From: an uncultured Bacilli bacterium
GTDB lineage: Bacteria > Bacillota_I > Bacilli_A > RF39 > UBA660
Assembly: GCA_934122275.1 (NCBI GenBank)
Contig: CAKOWI010000001.1
Coordinates: forward strand, 62,001-126,000
Reading direction: 5' to 3'
Length of the DNA stretch: 64,000 nt
The position numbers and the translations under genes are program-made. Position 1 is the stretch's first letter. Each line of letters starts with the position of its first letter. Shown here in pieces: positions 33,287 through 42,895 of the stretch. Below the pieces are notes generated by a model. That model was given only the letters and a program-made list of their open reading frames with translations. It had not been told where the DNA came from and searched no databases.

Positions 33287-34138
33287 TTAAATAAACATTT
33301 TATATGGCTTTATCTTATTTTTATCTTTAATATACACTTTATATATTGCAATTATATTACCATTATACGTAAATGCCACTAAATCACTATTATAAATATT
33401 ATTTAAAATACTACCATATTTAATTTTATCATATAATTCTTTACTAACTTCAACTCTATTTAAATTCATAAGAGCATCATTTATCGATATACTTTTATAA
33501 CTGCCATTAGCTAATTCTTCTAATGTATAAGAATCTTTTATATCAAAAATTCCTTGCCTTATTCTTAATAAATCACTCATAGAACCAATTATACCAAGTT
33601 TATCATTTATATCTTTGATAAGACTTCTAATATATGTTCCTTTTGATACAGTAACTTTAAATTGATATTTGTTATCACTAAATTGTAATAACTTAATACT
33701 CTTTATCTTAACTAATCTTTTTGGCAATACAACATCTTTGTTTTCTCTAGCATACTCATATAGCTTTTTTCCTTTAATCTTAACCGCACTATATATAGGA
33801 ACTTCTTGTTCATATTCTCCTATAAATGAATTTAAAGTATCAATTAAATCATGTTTATCTAAGTTTACATTTTCTTTTTTTATTATATTACCATCAACAT
33901 CCAAAGTATCAGTTAATATACCAAGCTTTACAGTTGCTATATATTCTTTGTCATCACAAGTTAAGAGTTCAACTAGCTTAGTTGCTTTACCACAGCATAA
34001 AACAAGTACACCAGTTGCAATTGGATCAAGTGTTCCTGTATGACCTATTTTCTTTGTATTTAATATTTTACATGCTTTATTTACAACATCTCTACTAGTT
34101 AATCCTTTTTGCTTATTAATAATTATTATTTCATCCAT
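33287..34138 (-). CDS. truB: tRNA pseudouridine-55 synthase
   Basis: 283 aa. The N-terminus INKQKGLTSRDVVNKACKIL, then KKIGHTGTLDPIATGVLVLC, carries the catalytic Asp in TGTLDP. The middle PIYSAVKIKGKKLYEYAREN and KGTYIRSLIKDINDKLG are typical of TruB, and the C-terminal PUA-like part is short. It makes pseudouridine 55 in the T-loop of tRNAs. It stands separately from rbfA and infB, which are often its neighbours but here lie further along. Confidence 0.94.
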   Translation of the reverse strand: MDEIIIINKQKGLTSRDVVNKACKILNTKKIGHTGTLDPIATGVLVLCCGKATKLVELLTCDDKEYIATVKLGILTDTLDVDGNIIKKENVNLDKHDLIDTLNSFIGEYEQEVPIYSAVKIKGKKLYEYARENKDVVLPKRLVKIKSIKLLQFSDNKYQFKVTVSKGTYIRSLIKDINDKLGIIGSMSDLLRIRQGIFDIKDSYTLEELANGSYKSISINDALMNLNRVEVSKELYDKIKYGSILNNIYNSDLVAFTYNGNIIAIYKVYIKDKNKIKPYKMFI

Positions 34139-34173
34139 AATATCACCAAAGCTATAATAACATAATAAAAATT

Positions 34174-34203
34174 AAAAAAGAAAGTAAAACATACTTTCTT
34201 TTA
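34174..34203 (-). terminator. Terminator overlapping the stop of the 564-aa gene
   Basis: On the minus strand GAAAGTA and TACTTTC enclose a five-base loop, followed by six Ts. Confidence 0.7.
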
Positions 34204-35895
34204 CATTTTTTTAACATATGGTAATTCTGAATCATTTATCTTAATATTTTCTATATCATCATCAGTATATACATATTGTTTTTCATTACTTTGTTTGTAT
34301 AGACAAATATTATATATTTCTTCACAATATGCTTTTTTAGTTAATTCATCTAACTTACTATTTTCTATAAATTCTTTAACTTTTTTAGCATATGCCCTTA
34401 ATTCATTCTCATCACATTCAATGATTGAAAGATTCTCCATATATTGTTTTATAATGCAGATAGTTCTTTTTTCATCAGCATAAATCTCATCCATCTCTTT
34501 ATTTATCATGCTTGAAAGGTTTTTATCGACACTACTTACAACTTTATTAGCTCCATTTATAAGTCTTTTTTCTTGATTATCATCACTTAAGCCTTCTTTA
34601 AATAATTTAAATCTTAATTTATTTAATTTATTTGAGTTTATAAATAAAGTTCCACTATTTACAATGTCTCTTTCATGATAAATATCAGTTTGTTCTGCTG
34701 CCTTTTCTACATTACCATTATCTTTAGATTTTTGAATTTTTCCTAGTAAATACTCACCATATTTCTTTGTTCTACGTATAAGTCTTACAGGAAATGCTAT
34801 CATTTCAGAGATAATAGTTTTAAAACTTTTATTATTTTTCTTAACATATTCATCATCTTTTGCTATGTCAGCTTTTCTTTTTTCTTGAATCTGAATATTA
34901 TTTTTATCAATTATTTTTTTGATTCTATCTCTTATAATTATTCTCTTATGATCATCTTTCCATATATCATCATTATATTTTAATAACTCAAATCTTTTTG
35001 ATAACTCTTCAACCTTGTCAGAATCTAATAAATCATTGTTTTCTAATTTGTCACTTAATTCTTTAGATAATGCAACAAAATCAATTTTATTTTTATTAGC
35101 AACCTTATCAAATCCGTTACTTAACATTTCTTTTTCTTCACATTCAGGTAATGATTTTAATAGTGTATCAGCCATATTCCAAACTTTTTTATCTAAACAA
35201 GTAGCAGCTAATTCTATAGATTTTTTAGTATCAATTAAATTTCCTATTAAATTAGATTCTTTATTTAATTCTTCTTTTTCTTTTACAGAATCATCTAAAG
35301 CTCCAATTAAGCTTCTAGCATCAGTCAATGTTTTTTCATCAAATGACTTTCTAGCTTTTTTTAACATATCTACAATATTTTTATAATCACTAGAATTATT
35401 TAAATTGTTTGTATTATTATCTATACTAGAGTAAGAAACAATAATGTTTTCTATACTTGGATGTGACATTAAATATTCTCTATAAATTGTTTCCTCTAAA
35501 CTCTTATATTTATCATCTAATGGCATAGAAGAAATTAACTTATAATATTCATATTTAGCTTTATTATCTTTTAAAATCGTCAACCATTTAGCTTGTTTAA
35601 TTATTTCTTTTCTTATTCTATTTTTTATTTCTCTTAACTCTATTTCTTTTTGTTCTTCTAAATTTTCTAATTCATCATCCATATACATTGAGTAAGATGG
35701 TGTTTTTGAATAGTCTCTAACGACTTCGGTCTTTAATTTAGAATACTTATCAGTTATATTTTGACTTTCTTTAATAATATCATTAATCTTAATTATGTTA
35801 TTTTTTCTTATTTTTTCTAAATCAAACTTTTGTTCATTAGGATTATACCTTTTTTCAAAATTATATGTTCCCTTATTATAATATCTATCGTACAT
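34201..35895 (-). CDS. Large helical cytoplasmic protein of unknown function
   Basis: 564 aa, not recognised. Highly charged (Lys/Glu/Asp/Asn), mostly helical, with no signal peptide. One short hydrophobic segment lies at about residues 350-360 (SEMIAFPVRLIRRTKKYGEY), perhaps a membrane-associated amphipathic helix. Residues 20-140 (YKLISSMPLDDKYKSLEETI and before) look somewhat like the J-domain-adjacent regions of chaperone-like proteins, but no HPD motif is present. It lies 80 bases downstream of the GNAT/kinase fusion gene on the same strand with only a weak terminator between, so the two may work together; a kinase substrate is a guess. Confidence 0.6.
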   Translation of the reverse strand: MYDRYYNKGTYNFEKRYNPNEQKFDLEKIRKNNIIKINDIIKESQNITDKYSKLKTEVVRDYSKTPSYSMYMDDELENLEEQKEIELREIKNRIRKEIIKQAKWLTILKDNKAKYEYYKLISSMPLDDKYKSLEETIYREYLMSHPSIENIIVSYSSIDNNTNNLNNSSDYKNIVDMLKKARKSFDEKTLTDARSLIGALDDSVKEKEELNKESNLIGNLIDTKKSIELAATCLDKKVWNMADTLLKSLPECEEKEMLSNGFDKVANKNKIDFVALSKELSDKLENNDLLDSDKVEELSKRFELLKYNDDIWKDDHKRIIIRDRIKKIIDKNNIQIQEKRKADIAKDDEYVKKNNKSFKTIISEMIAFPVRLIRRTKKYGEYLLGKIQKSKDNGNVEKAAEQTDIYHERDIVNSGTLFINSNKLNKLRFKLFKEGLSDDNQEKRLINGANKVVSSVDKNLSSMINKEMDEIYADEKRTICIIKQYMENLSIIECDENELRAYAKKVKEFIENSKLDELTKKAYCEEIYNICLYKQSNEKQYVYTDDDIENIKINDSELPYVKKM

Positions 35896-35954
35896 TCAAA
35901 TCTCCCCCTCTTTGTTTGAATGCCATATATAATAGCACTTTAATATTCATTTGT

Positions 35955-35986
35955 CAATAAAAAAAGAAGAATATTTCATCCTCTCA
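35955..35986 (-). terminator. Weak terminator after the kinase fusion gene
   Basis: On the minus strand GAGGA and TCTTC pair (one G-T) around TGAAATAT, followed by seven Ts, over the stop codon region. Confidence 0.45.
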
Positions 35987-37343
35987 TTTTTTTAAATACT
36001 AAATAACCTACAATTGCTATTACAAGCATTATAATAGATAATATTATAACACTTATTTTTCCACTTTTGTTTTCTACTGTTTGATTAGTAAAATTATCGT
36101 CTGTATATAGTTCATCTATATACTTTTCATAAGAATCAGTTAAGTAATATCTCTCTTTTCCACTAAATATACTTTCAAAGTAGTTTTTAAAACTTACTGG
36201 AATCTTACTTTTATGTTTATTATATATTTTTTCTATGTCATTTATATTAGCATCATCATCTATCTTTGTATCTGTTAATAATTGTAATGCAGTTATTGCA
36301 AATGCATATAAATCAGTTTTTTCTGAAACAATTTTATTAAATGGATCTTTATATTTGTTAGCAATTTCATTATTTATTGCATTTTCTTTTACCACAAATG
36401 CATCACAATCAATTAATTTAACATTTCCATTTTTATCAAAGAAAATATTATCCGGATTTAAATCACATATGTATATATGTTTTTTATGTAATTTCCTCAT
36501 CACATCTTCTATTAATTTTAATTTATCTATCTTTTCTTCAAAACTATACTTTTCACTGTTAGCTAAAAGTGAATTACCATCTGGCAAATATTCCATTATA
36601 TATCCTACAAATATTCCATCATAATAAACTAAATTTTTAGGTTTAACAATTTCATCTACATCTAAATTCTTAATTACTTTTATTGTTTCTTCTCTATCTT
36701 TTATATAAGTAAATGAAGTAGAAGTAAACATCTTAAGTATTCTTCCGTCTTGAGTTAAATATATATTTCCAGATCTTCCAGAAGCTATTTTCTTAATTAA
36801 CTTAAGATTTTTATAATCAATTGAATCAGGTAAAATATTTCTAAATTTATCGTTTAATCTTCTTACACTTACAGCAGTTACAACGTTAATACTTAAGATA
36901 TTTCCATCTTCATTCATTCCAACTTCATAAAAGCCTATATTATGATACATAGAAAGCATTTTAGAATCATGCTCATCAACACTTGATAAAACATTCCTAC
37001 ATCCAACTTCTCCAGCTATATATATAACACCCTCAATTAAAAGTGTCTCCATGTTCTTATCATTAAAGCCTTCATCAATATATAATTTATTAATTTCAAC
37101 TTGTGAAACATTATTACTATTTTTAAATTCAAATGTTACATACCCTATTAACATTTTATTAGTTTGAATAACTAATGTTATCTTGTTTCTAAAATATTCA
37201 GGAACAATGTAATCATCAAGATCTATTAAGCACTCTTTTTTCATTACATCACTAGAGAAGGTATTAACTATGTCGGCAAAAACATCAAAATCTGTTTCCA
37301 AAATACCCATATTTAAGTTTTCTTTTTTAACTAGATTTATCAC
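35976..37343 (-). CDS. GNAT-like domain fused to a protein kinase and a C-terminal membrane anchor
   Basis: 455 aa. Residues 1-155 resemble a GNAT acetyltransferase (IGYVTFEFKNSNNVSQVEIN, LYIDEGF, SMYHNIGFYEVGM). Residues 180-400 are a eukaryotic-like kinase: glycine loop KKIASGRSGNIYLTQDGRIL with the Lys in ILKMF, catalytic loop HIYICDLNPDNIFF (HRD replaced by ICD, Asp and Asn kept), metal motif KLIDCDAF (DCD for DFG), and a SEKTDLYAFAITALQLLT helix. A single membrane helix (SVIILSIIMLVIAIVGYLVF) lies at the C-terminus. The start is GTG with GGCGGTGA upstream. I do not know this architecture. The GNAT motif A (Q/RxxGxG/A) is not clear, so that half may be only structural. Confidence 0.7.
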   Translation of the reverse strand: MINLVKKENLNMGILETDFDVFADIVNTFSSDVMKKECLIDLDDYIVPEYFRNKITLVIQTNKMLIGYVTFEFKNSNNVSQVEINKLYIDEGFNDKNMETLLIEGVIYIAGEVGCRNVLSSVDEHDSKMLSMYHNIGFYEVGMNEDGNILSINVVTAVSVRRLNDKFRNILPDSIDYKNLKLIKKIASGRSGNIYLTQDGRILKMFTSTSFTYIKDREETIKVIKNLDVDEIVKPKNLVYYDGIFVGYIMEYLPDGNSLLANSEKYSFEEKIDKLKLIEDVMRKLHKKHIYICDLNPDNIFFDKNGNVKLIDCDAFVVKENAINNEIANKYKDPFNKIVSEKTDLYAFAITALQLLTDTKIDDDANINDIEKIYNKHKSKIPVSFKNYFESIFSGKERYYLTDSYEKYIDELYTDDNFTNQTVENKSGKISVIILSIIMLVIAIVGYLVFKKMRG

Positions 37344-37410
37344 TTTATCACCGCCTATTGTTATTAATATAATTATAACCTTTTTTACATCATATTTCTA
37401 CAAAAAACTA

Positions 37411-37460
37411 AAAAAAAGATTAAAAAAATACATCCATTTAGTATTTTTTTAATCTTTTTT
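37411..37460 (-). terminator. Strong bidirectional terminator after rbfA
   Basis: A 17-pair stem, AAAGATTAAAAAAATAC with GTATTTTTTTAATCTTT, with T runs on both strands, between rbfA and the kinase fusion gene. Confidence 0.8.
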
Positions 37461-37463
37461 TAA

Positions 37464-37802
37464 TTATTCATTCATTTCTTTAATTATTTTTTCGATTTTA
37501 TTACCATAATCTATTGATTCATCATATATAAACCTTAAATCAGGTATTCTTCTTATCTCTAACTTTCTTTTAACTAATTCTGATTTAATAAAGCCTTTTG
37601 CAGAATTTAAATCATGGATACACTTATCTTTCTTATCTTTATCAAATACAGTGCAATATATCTGTGCTAAAGATAAATCAGTATCTAACTTAATCGCCGT
37701 TATAGTAACAAACTTTATATCTTCATCATACACTTCATTTTGCAAAATATCACTTATTTCCTTCATTAGCATACTTGCTATTCTATTTGTTTTTAAACTC
37801 AT
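37464..37802 (-). CDS. rbfA: 30S ribosome-binding factor A
   Basis: 112 aa. The N-terminus RIASMLMKEISDILQNEV, then DIKFVTITAIKLDTDLSLAQ, and the KH-like RKLEIRRIPDLRFIYDESID match RbfA. It helps mature the 5' end of 16S rRNA in the 30S subunit, especially in the cold. It follows glyA by two bases on the same strand; the usual infB-rbfA-truB order is broken here by glyA. Confidence 0.93.
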   Translation of the reverse strand: MSLKTNRIASMLMKEISDILQNEVYDEDIKFVTITAIKLDTDLSLAQIYCTVFDKDKKDKCIHDLNSAKGFIKSELVKRKLEIRRIPDLRFIYDESIDYGNKIEKIIKEMNE

Positions 37803-37804
37803 GA

Positions 37805-39028
37805 TTAACCTCCATATATTGGAAACTTACTAGTTAATTTTAGTACCTTTCCCTTTAATTCATCTAATATTTTTTCATCTGAATAGTTAGTTAAAGCCTC
37901 TATTATAATTTGTGCTACTAAAATAAATTCATCTTCTTTAAATCCTCTTGTTGTCATTGCAGGAGAACCAATTCTTATTCCACTAGCTTTCATTGGACTT
38001 TCAGTATCATTTGGTATAGTATTTTTATTTACAGTAATACATATCCTATCTAAAATTTGTTCTGCTTCTTTTCCAGTAATATTAAACGATGATTTAACGT
38101 CAACTAATATAAGATGATTATCAGTTCCACCAGATACTATTTTAACACCATTATCTATAAAATAATTACTCATCGCTTTAATGTTGCTTAAAACTTGCTT
38201 TTGATAGCAAATAAAGTCAGGTTTTAATGCTTCATAAAAACATTGTGCTTTAGCTGCTATTACATGCATTAAAGGTCCACCTTGTATTCCTGGAAATACA
38301 GTCTTATTAATTTTTTTAGCTAATTCTTCATTATTTGTAAGAATTATTCCCCCTCTTGGTCCTCTTAATGTCTTATGAGTAGTTGATGTTACAACATCAG
38401 CATAATCTACTGGTGACATATGAAGTCCTGCCGCAACAAGCCCTATAATGTGTGCCATATCAACCATTAAGTATGCTCCGCATTTATCAGCAATATCTCT
38501 AAATCTTTTAAAATCAATTTCTCTAGAATAAGCGGACGCACCTGCTATAATCATTTTTGGTTTTTCTTTCAATGCAATTTTTTCTAAATCATCATAATCA
38601 ATATAGCCATTTTCATCAGTACTATATGAAACTATATTATAATCTTGTCCAGAAAAACTAAGTGGATGTCCGTGAGTTAAATGGCCTCCGTTTGATAAAT
38701 CCATGCCAAGAACTTTATCACCATGATTCAATAAAGCTCTATATACTGCCATATTAGCAGAAGAACCAGAATGTGGCTGAACATTCGAATATTTAACTTT
38801 AAATAATTTTTGTAAATAATCATTAGCAATATCTTCTATGGTATCAACGTTTTGACATCCACCATAATATCTTTTTCCAGAATAACCTTCTGCATATTTA
38901 TTTGTAAAAATACTACCTTGTAATTTTAATATTTCATTAGAAACATAGTTTTCAGATGCAATTAATTCGATATTATGATTTTGTCTTTCTAGTTCAAGTT
39001 CTAAAGCCTTTTCTATTTTTTCATCCAT
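37805..39028 (-). CDS. glyA: Serine hydroxymethyltransferase
   Basis: 407 aa PLP enzyme that converts serine and tetrahydrofolate to glycine and methylene-tetrahydrofolate. Motifs: ELIASENYVSNEILKLQGS, YPG-type GYSGKRYYGGCQ, NVQPHSGSSANMAVYRALL, and the PLP-lysine motif VVTSTTHKTLRGPRGG. I start at ATG 39028, with GGTGAT upstream; the ATG at 39043 lies at the expected transcription start after TATAAT. rbfA follows directly. Confidence 0.96.
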   Translation of the reverse strand: MDEKIEKALELELERQNHNIELIASENYVSNEILKLQGSIFTNKYAEGYSGKRYYGGCQNVDTIEDIANDYLQKLFKVKYSNVQPHSGSSANMAVYRALLNHGDKVLGMDLSNGGHLTHGHPLSFSGQDYNIVSYSTDENGYIDYDDLEKIALKEKPKMIIAGASAYSREIDFKRFRDIADKCGAYLMVDMAHIIGLVAAGLHMSPVDYADVVTSTTHKTLRGPRGGIILTNNEELAKKINKTVFPGIQGGPLMHVIAAKAQCFYEALKPDFICYQKQVLSNIKAMSNYFIDNGVKIVSGGTDNHLILVDVKSSFNITGKEAEQILDRICITVNKNTIPNDTESPMKASGIRIGSPAMTTRGFKEDEFILVAQIIIEALTNYSDEKILDELKGKVLKLTSKFPIYGG

Positions 39029-39057
39029 CTTATCACCATCCATAAACTAATTATACA

Positions 39058-39094
39058 TCAAAAAAGAAGAATCACAAATATTATTCTTCTTTTT
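39058..39094 (-). terminator. Terminator after infB
   Basis: On the minus strand GAAGAAT and ATTCTTC pair around a loop of about ten bases, followed by six Ts. Confidence 0.75.
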
Positions 39095-39097
39095 TAT

Positions 39098-41230
39098 CTA
39101 TCTTTTAATCTCTACTAATTCATAAGCTTCTATTATGTCTTTTTCTTTAATATCACCATAGTTTTCTAACGTAATACCACATTCAAAACCAGATTTAACT
39201 TCCTTTACACTATCTTTTTCTCTTTGAATTGAATTAATATTTCCATCATATATAACTATACCGTCTCTTATTACTCTTGCCTTTGAATTAGATTTAATTA
39301 TACCACTTAGTACATAGCATCCAGCAATATTTCCTGTTTTAGAAAACTTATAGATTTTTCTTATTTCTGCCTGTCCTAAAACCTTTTCTTCATATTCAGG
39401 GTCAAGCATTCCTTTCATAGCAGCTTCCATTTCTTCAACTACTTTATATATAATATTGTGAAGTCTAACTTCAACTCCATATTCTTTCGCTACATCTAAA
39501 ATTTTAGCTGTTGGTCTTACGTTAAAACCTATTATTATTGCATTAGAAGCATTAGCTAAAACTATGTCACTTTCTGTAATTGTACCAACGCCACTTCTTA
39601 TAATATTAAGTTTACATCCCTCAACATCAATTTTTGATAAAGTATTTTTAACAGCTTCTTCACTACCTTTAACATCCGTTTTTAATACTATATTTATCTC
39701 TTTTAGTCCCTCTGAAATTTTTCCAAACAAATCATCCAAACTAATTGAAGCTGATGCTTTATTAGATTTTAATTTAGCTGCTAAACTTCTTTCTTCAGCT
39801 ACACTATGTGCTTTCTTTTCTGATTCAAAAGCCATAAACTTATCACCTGCAGTTGGAACACCTGAAATACCGGTTACTTCAGCAGGCATTGATGGAAGTG
39901 CAAACGTAATTTCTTCTCCTAAATCATTTCTTAGTGTTCTAACCTTTCCAAAGAACTCACCAACAACTATTGGATCACCTAATCTTAAAGTACCATTTTG
40001 AACTAATAAAGTAACAACAGATCCTACATTCTTATCTAGCTTAGACTCAATTACAGAGCCTAATGCGTAACGTTTAGGATTTGCCTTTAAACCCTCCATC
40101 TCTGCTAATAAAAGAAGATTATCAAGCAGGTTATCTATACCTTCATGAGTCTTAGCAGATATATTTACAAATAAAGTATCTCCTCCCCAAGTATCTGGTG
40201 TAAGTCCCCTTTCACTCATTTCCCTCATTACTCTTTCAGGATTAGCTCCAGGTTTATCTATTTTGTTTACAGCTACTATAATTGGAACTTTAGCTGCTTT
40301 AGCATGATCTATAGCTTCTATGGTTTGTGGCATAACACCATCATCAGCTGCTACTATAATTATTACTATATCAGTAACTGATGCACCACGAGCTCTCATT
40401 TCAGTAAATGCAGCATGTCCTGGAGTATCTATAAAAGTTATTTTTTTATTCTTATAACTTACTTGATAAGCACCAATATGCTGAGTTATACCGCCAAATT
40501 CTCCATCAACCACACTACTTTTTCTAATTGCATCAAGTAAAGAAGTTTTTCCATGATCAACATGTCCCATTATAGTTACAACAGGTGGTCTTTCTTCTAG
40601 ATCTTCTTCATTATCTACAACCTCAAAAGTCTCAAAGTTTGCTATATTAGTCTGTTCTTCCCTTTTTAATGTTTTATTATAATCCAAAGCAACAACAGAA
40701 GCATCATCAAATGATATGGAAGCATTCATATTTGTCATTATACCAAGTAACATAAGCTTTTTAATTAATTCAGAAACTGGAACTTTTAATTCATTAGCCA
40801 ATTCCTTAATTGTCATTCCATCTTTATAAACTATTACATTAGTATCCTCACTTGTATCATTTGATACTAACTTTTCCTTACTTTTATACATTGCCTTTTT
40901 AGCACTCTTTAAATCTTTTTCTTTATTATTCTTTTTTGCCTTTTTCTTTATTTTAGAAGAATCATTAGAAGTATGTTTTTTATCAACTAATGTATCCACT
41001 ACTTCATCATAATAATCATCTAAATCCATTTTCTTAATTATTTCTTCGTCAACTTCATTTTCACTAACAGATTCTTCTTCACTTGAAAAAGCATTATCTA
41101 ATTCTACTATTGAATCATCATCCAAAAGATCATCTTCACCGTTAACTTGAATTTTTAAGCTTTCACATTTTTTTAAAACTTCATCCACGCTTAAATTCAT
41201 ATCATTTGCGTACTCTAAAACACTCATCAT
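39098..41230 (-). CDS. infB: Translation initiation factor IF-2
   Basis: 710 aa. An acidic and Lys-rich N-terminal region is followed by the IF2_N segment (KELANELKVPVSELIKKLML) and the GTPase domain: G1 VTIMGHVDHGKTSLLDAI, G3 FIDTPGHAAF, G4 VAVNKIDKP, G5 ISAKTHEG. Domains II-IV follow (DPEYEEKVLGQAEIRKIYKF near the C-terminus). It positions initiator tRNA on the 30S subunit. I start at ATG 41230, with GAGGTGGG upstream. Last gene of the rimP-nusA-rnpM-infB operon. Confidence 0.96.
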   Translation of the reverse strand: MMSVLEYANDMNLSVDEVLKKCESLKIQVNGEDDLLDDDSIVELDNAFSSEEESVSENEVDEEIIKKMDLDDYYDEVVDTLVDKKHTSNDSSKIKKKAKKNNKEKDLKSAKKAMYKSKEKLVSNDTSEDTNVIVYKDGMTIKELANELKVPVSELIKKLMLLGIMTNMNASISFDDASVVALDYNKTLKREEQTNIANFETFEVVDNEEDLEERPPVVTIMGHVDHGKTSLLDAIRKSSVVDGEFGGITQHIGAYQVSYKNKKITFIDTPGHAAFTEMRARGASVTDIVIIIVAADDGVMPQTIEAIDHAKAAKVPIIVAVNKIDKPGANPERVMREMSERGLTPDTWGGDTLFVNISAKTHEGIDNLLDNLLLLAEMEGLKANPKRYALGSVIESKLDKNVGSVVTLLVQNGTLRLGDPIVVGEFFGKVRTLRNDLGEEITFALPSMPAEVTGISGVPTAGDKFMAFESEKKAHSVAEERSLAAKLKSNKASASISLDDLFGKISEGLKEINIVLKTDVKGSEEAVKNTLSKIDVEGCKLNIIRSGVGTITESDIVLANASNAIIIGFNVRPTAKILDVAKEYGVEVRLHNIIYKVVEEMEAAMKGMLDPEYEEKVLGQAEIRKIYKFSKTGNIAGCYVLSGIIKSNSKARVIRDGIVIYDGNINSIQREKDSVKEVKSGFECGITLENYGDIKEKDIIEAYELVEIKR

Positions 41231-41248
41231 GATACCCACCTCTTTCTT

Positions 41249-41515
41249 TTATTTATTATTTGCTATCAATATAAGTTCATCATATATTTCCTGAGGTATT
41301 AAAACCTCCAAATGCCTTTCTAAAGCTTTTGTTTCCATAGCCTTTTTTATAACATTAACGTCTTTTTTTAAGTAGGCTCCTCTTCCATTTGCCTTACCAG
41401 TTAAATCTACAGAAACTTCTCCCTTATTATTTCTAACTACCCTAATTAAATCTTTCTTTTCACATTTTTCTTTTGTAACTATGCAAGATCGCATAGGTAT
41501 TTTTCTCTGTTTCAA
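41249..41515 (-). CDS. rnpM: RNase P modulator RnpM (YlxR)
   Basis: 88 aa, DUF448/YlxR family. The start KIPMRSCIVTKEKCEKKDLI and the following RVVRNNKGEVSVDLTGKANG, then RGAYLKK, are diagnostic. YlxR, now RnpM, binds RNA and modulates RNase P. It lies between nusA and infB, its standard place in Firmicutes. Confidence 0.93.
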   Translation of the reverse strand: MKQRKIPMRSCIVTKEKCEKKDLIRVVRNNKGEVSVDLTGKANGRGAYLKKDVNVIKKAMETKALERHLEVLIPQEIYDELILIANNK

Positions 41516-41529
41516 TTATATCACCTCAT

Positions 41530-42621
41530 CTATGATAATGCGTTTGTTAAATCTATGTTTTCCTCTTTTATTTGTTCTTCAGTTTTAACATCTATTCTAT
41601 AATGAGTAAGTCTAGCTGCTAACTTTACATTTTGACCTTTTCTTCCAATTGCTAGTGATAAATTATCGCCTTCTGCAACTGCTAAAGCCTCTTTCTTCTT
41701 TTCATCTAATATGTATACTTTTACATTTTTAGCTGGAGATAAAGCGTTTTTTATAAATTGAATTGGGTCTTTATCATATTTAACAACATCAATTTTTTCA
41801 CCATTTAACTCTTTAGTTATATTATTTATTCTAGAACCTTTTTCACCAATACAAGCTCCAACTGCATCTATAGATTGATCTTCAGAATAAACAGCTATTT
41901 TGCTTCTTGATCCTGGATCTCTTGCTACACTGTATAGCATAACAGTTCCATCACTAAGTTCTGGTATTTCTTTTTCAAGTAGACGCTTAACAAAACCATA
42001 ATGACTTCTAGAAAGTAATATCAAAGGGCTTTTACCAGTGTTATCAATTTTAGTGACATAAACCTTAATTGATGATCCCATGGCAAGACTTTCACCAGGA
42101 ATTAATTCTTTTTTAGGTAAAACACCATGCATTCTGCCTAAATCAACATAGTAATTAGTAGCATCTTCTCTTGATAAAGTACCTACTAATAACTCTCCTT
42201 CTTTATCCTCAAATTCAGACATTATACTTTGTCTTTCAGCTTCTCTTACCTTTTGCACTAATATTTGTTTAGCTGTCATAGTAGCTACTCTACAAAAATC
42301 TTTTAAAGATACTTCTTCTTCTATTGTTTCACCTGGTTTTATGTCAGGTACTATTTTTTTAGCATCTTCTAATAATATTTCTACTGAATCATCATCTTCA
42401 TCATCACTTCCGTCACTATACTCTGTAACAACTTTTTGATATGAAAATCCTTTTATTTTTCCTGTAGTTTTATCAATTTCTATTCTTATATTAGGAAGAC
42501 CAGTTTCTTTCGTATAAGCCTTTTGTAATGCTTGAGTCATTCCATCAAATATTACTTCTTCAGAAATATTCTTCTCTTCACATATATCCTTTAAAGCTTT
42601 TATAAATTCTTTATTATTCAT
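41530..42621 (-). CDS. nusA: Transcription termination/antitermination factor NusA
   Basis: 363 aa, the short Gram-positive form without C-terminal acidic repeats. An N-terminal polymerase-binding domain (FIKALKDICEEKNISEEVIF, QALQKAYTKETG) is followed by S1 (GELLVGTLSREDATNYYVDL), KH1 (RDPGSRSKIAVYS, VGACIGEKGSRINNITKELN) and KH2 (LSLAIGRKGQNVKLAARLT). It controls pausing, termination and antitermination. One base separates it from rimP. Confidence 0.96.
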   Translation of the reverse strand: MNNKEFIKALKDICEEKNISEEVIFDGMTQALQKAYTKETGLPNIRIEIDKTTGKIKGFSYQKVVTEYSDGSDDEDDDSVEILLEDAKKIVPDIKPGETIEEEVSLKDFCRVATMTAKQILVQKVREAERQSIMSEFEDKEGELLVGTLSREDATNYYVDLGRMHGVLPKKELIPGESLAMGSSIKVYVTKIDNTGKSPLILLSRSHYGFVKRLLEKEIPELSDGTVMLYSVARDPGSRSKIAVYSEDQSIDAVGACIGEKGSRINNITKELNGEKIDVVKYDKDPIQFIKNALSPAKNVKVYILDEKKKEALAVAEGDNLSLAIGRKGQNVKLAARLTHYRIDVKTEEQIKEENIDLTNALS

Positions 42622-42622
42622 T

Positions 42623-42874
42623 CTAATTACCTCCCTTTTCTAATGAACAAACATCAAGTACATAAGCATCTTCAAATTCATCTTCTATTTTGTCAACAAT
42701 TGGATTAATTATACTAGTTGCCTTAACACAAGTGTCAACATCAACAAAAGGTTCTTTATCAATTACTATTCTTAAATAATAAGTATTACCCTCTTTAACA
42801 TATTCAACTTCACATAACTTAATACCTTCATCTAAAAGAGGTTTTTCAATTAGTGATTTTACTTTTTCATTCAT
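42623..42874 (-). CDS. rimP: Ribosome maturation factor RimP, N-terminal domain only
   Basis: 83 aa, whereas RimP is usually about 150 aa. The visible part is the N-terminal domain (LIEKPLLDEGIKLCEVEYVK, YYLRIVIDKEPFVDVDTCVK). It ends as DAYVLDVCSLEKGGN, where normal proteins have LEVSSPGxxRPL and then the C-terminal SH3-like domain. There is no open continuation in another frame, because nusA starts after one base. So it is a natural short form or an old truncation, not a sequencing break in the middle. Place and order in front of nusA fix the identity. The start at 42874 has AAGGAG eight bases upstream. Confidence 0.8.
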   Translation of the reverse strand: MNEKVKSLIEKPLLDEGIKLCEVEYVKEGNTYYLRIVIDKEPFVDVDTCVKATSIINPIVDKIEDEFEDAYVLDVCSLEKGGN

Positions 42875-42895
42875 TACCATCTCTCCTTAATTATA

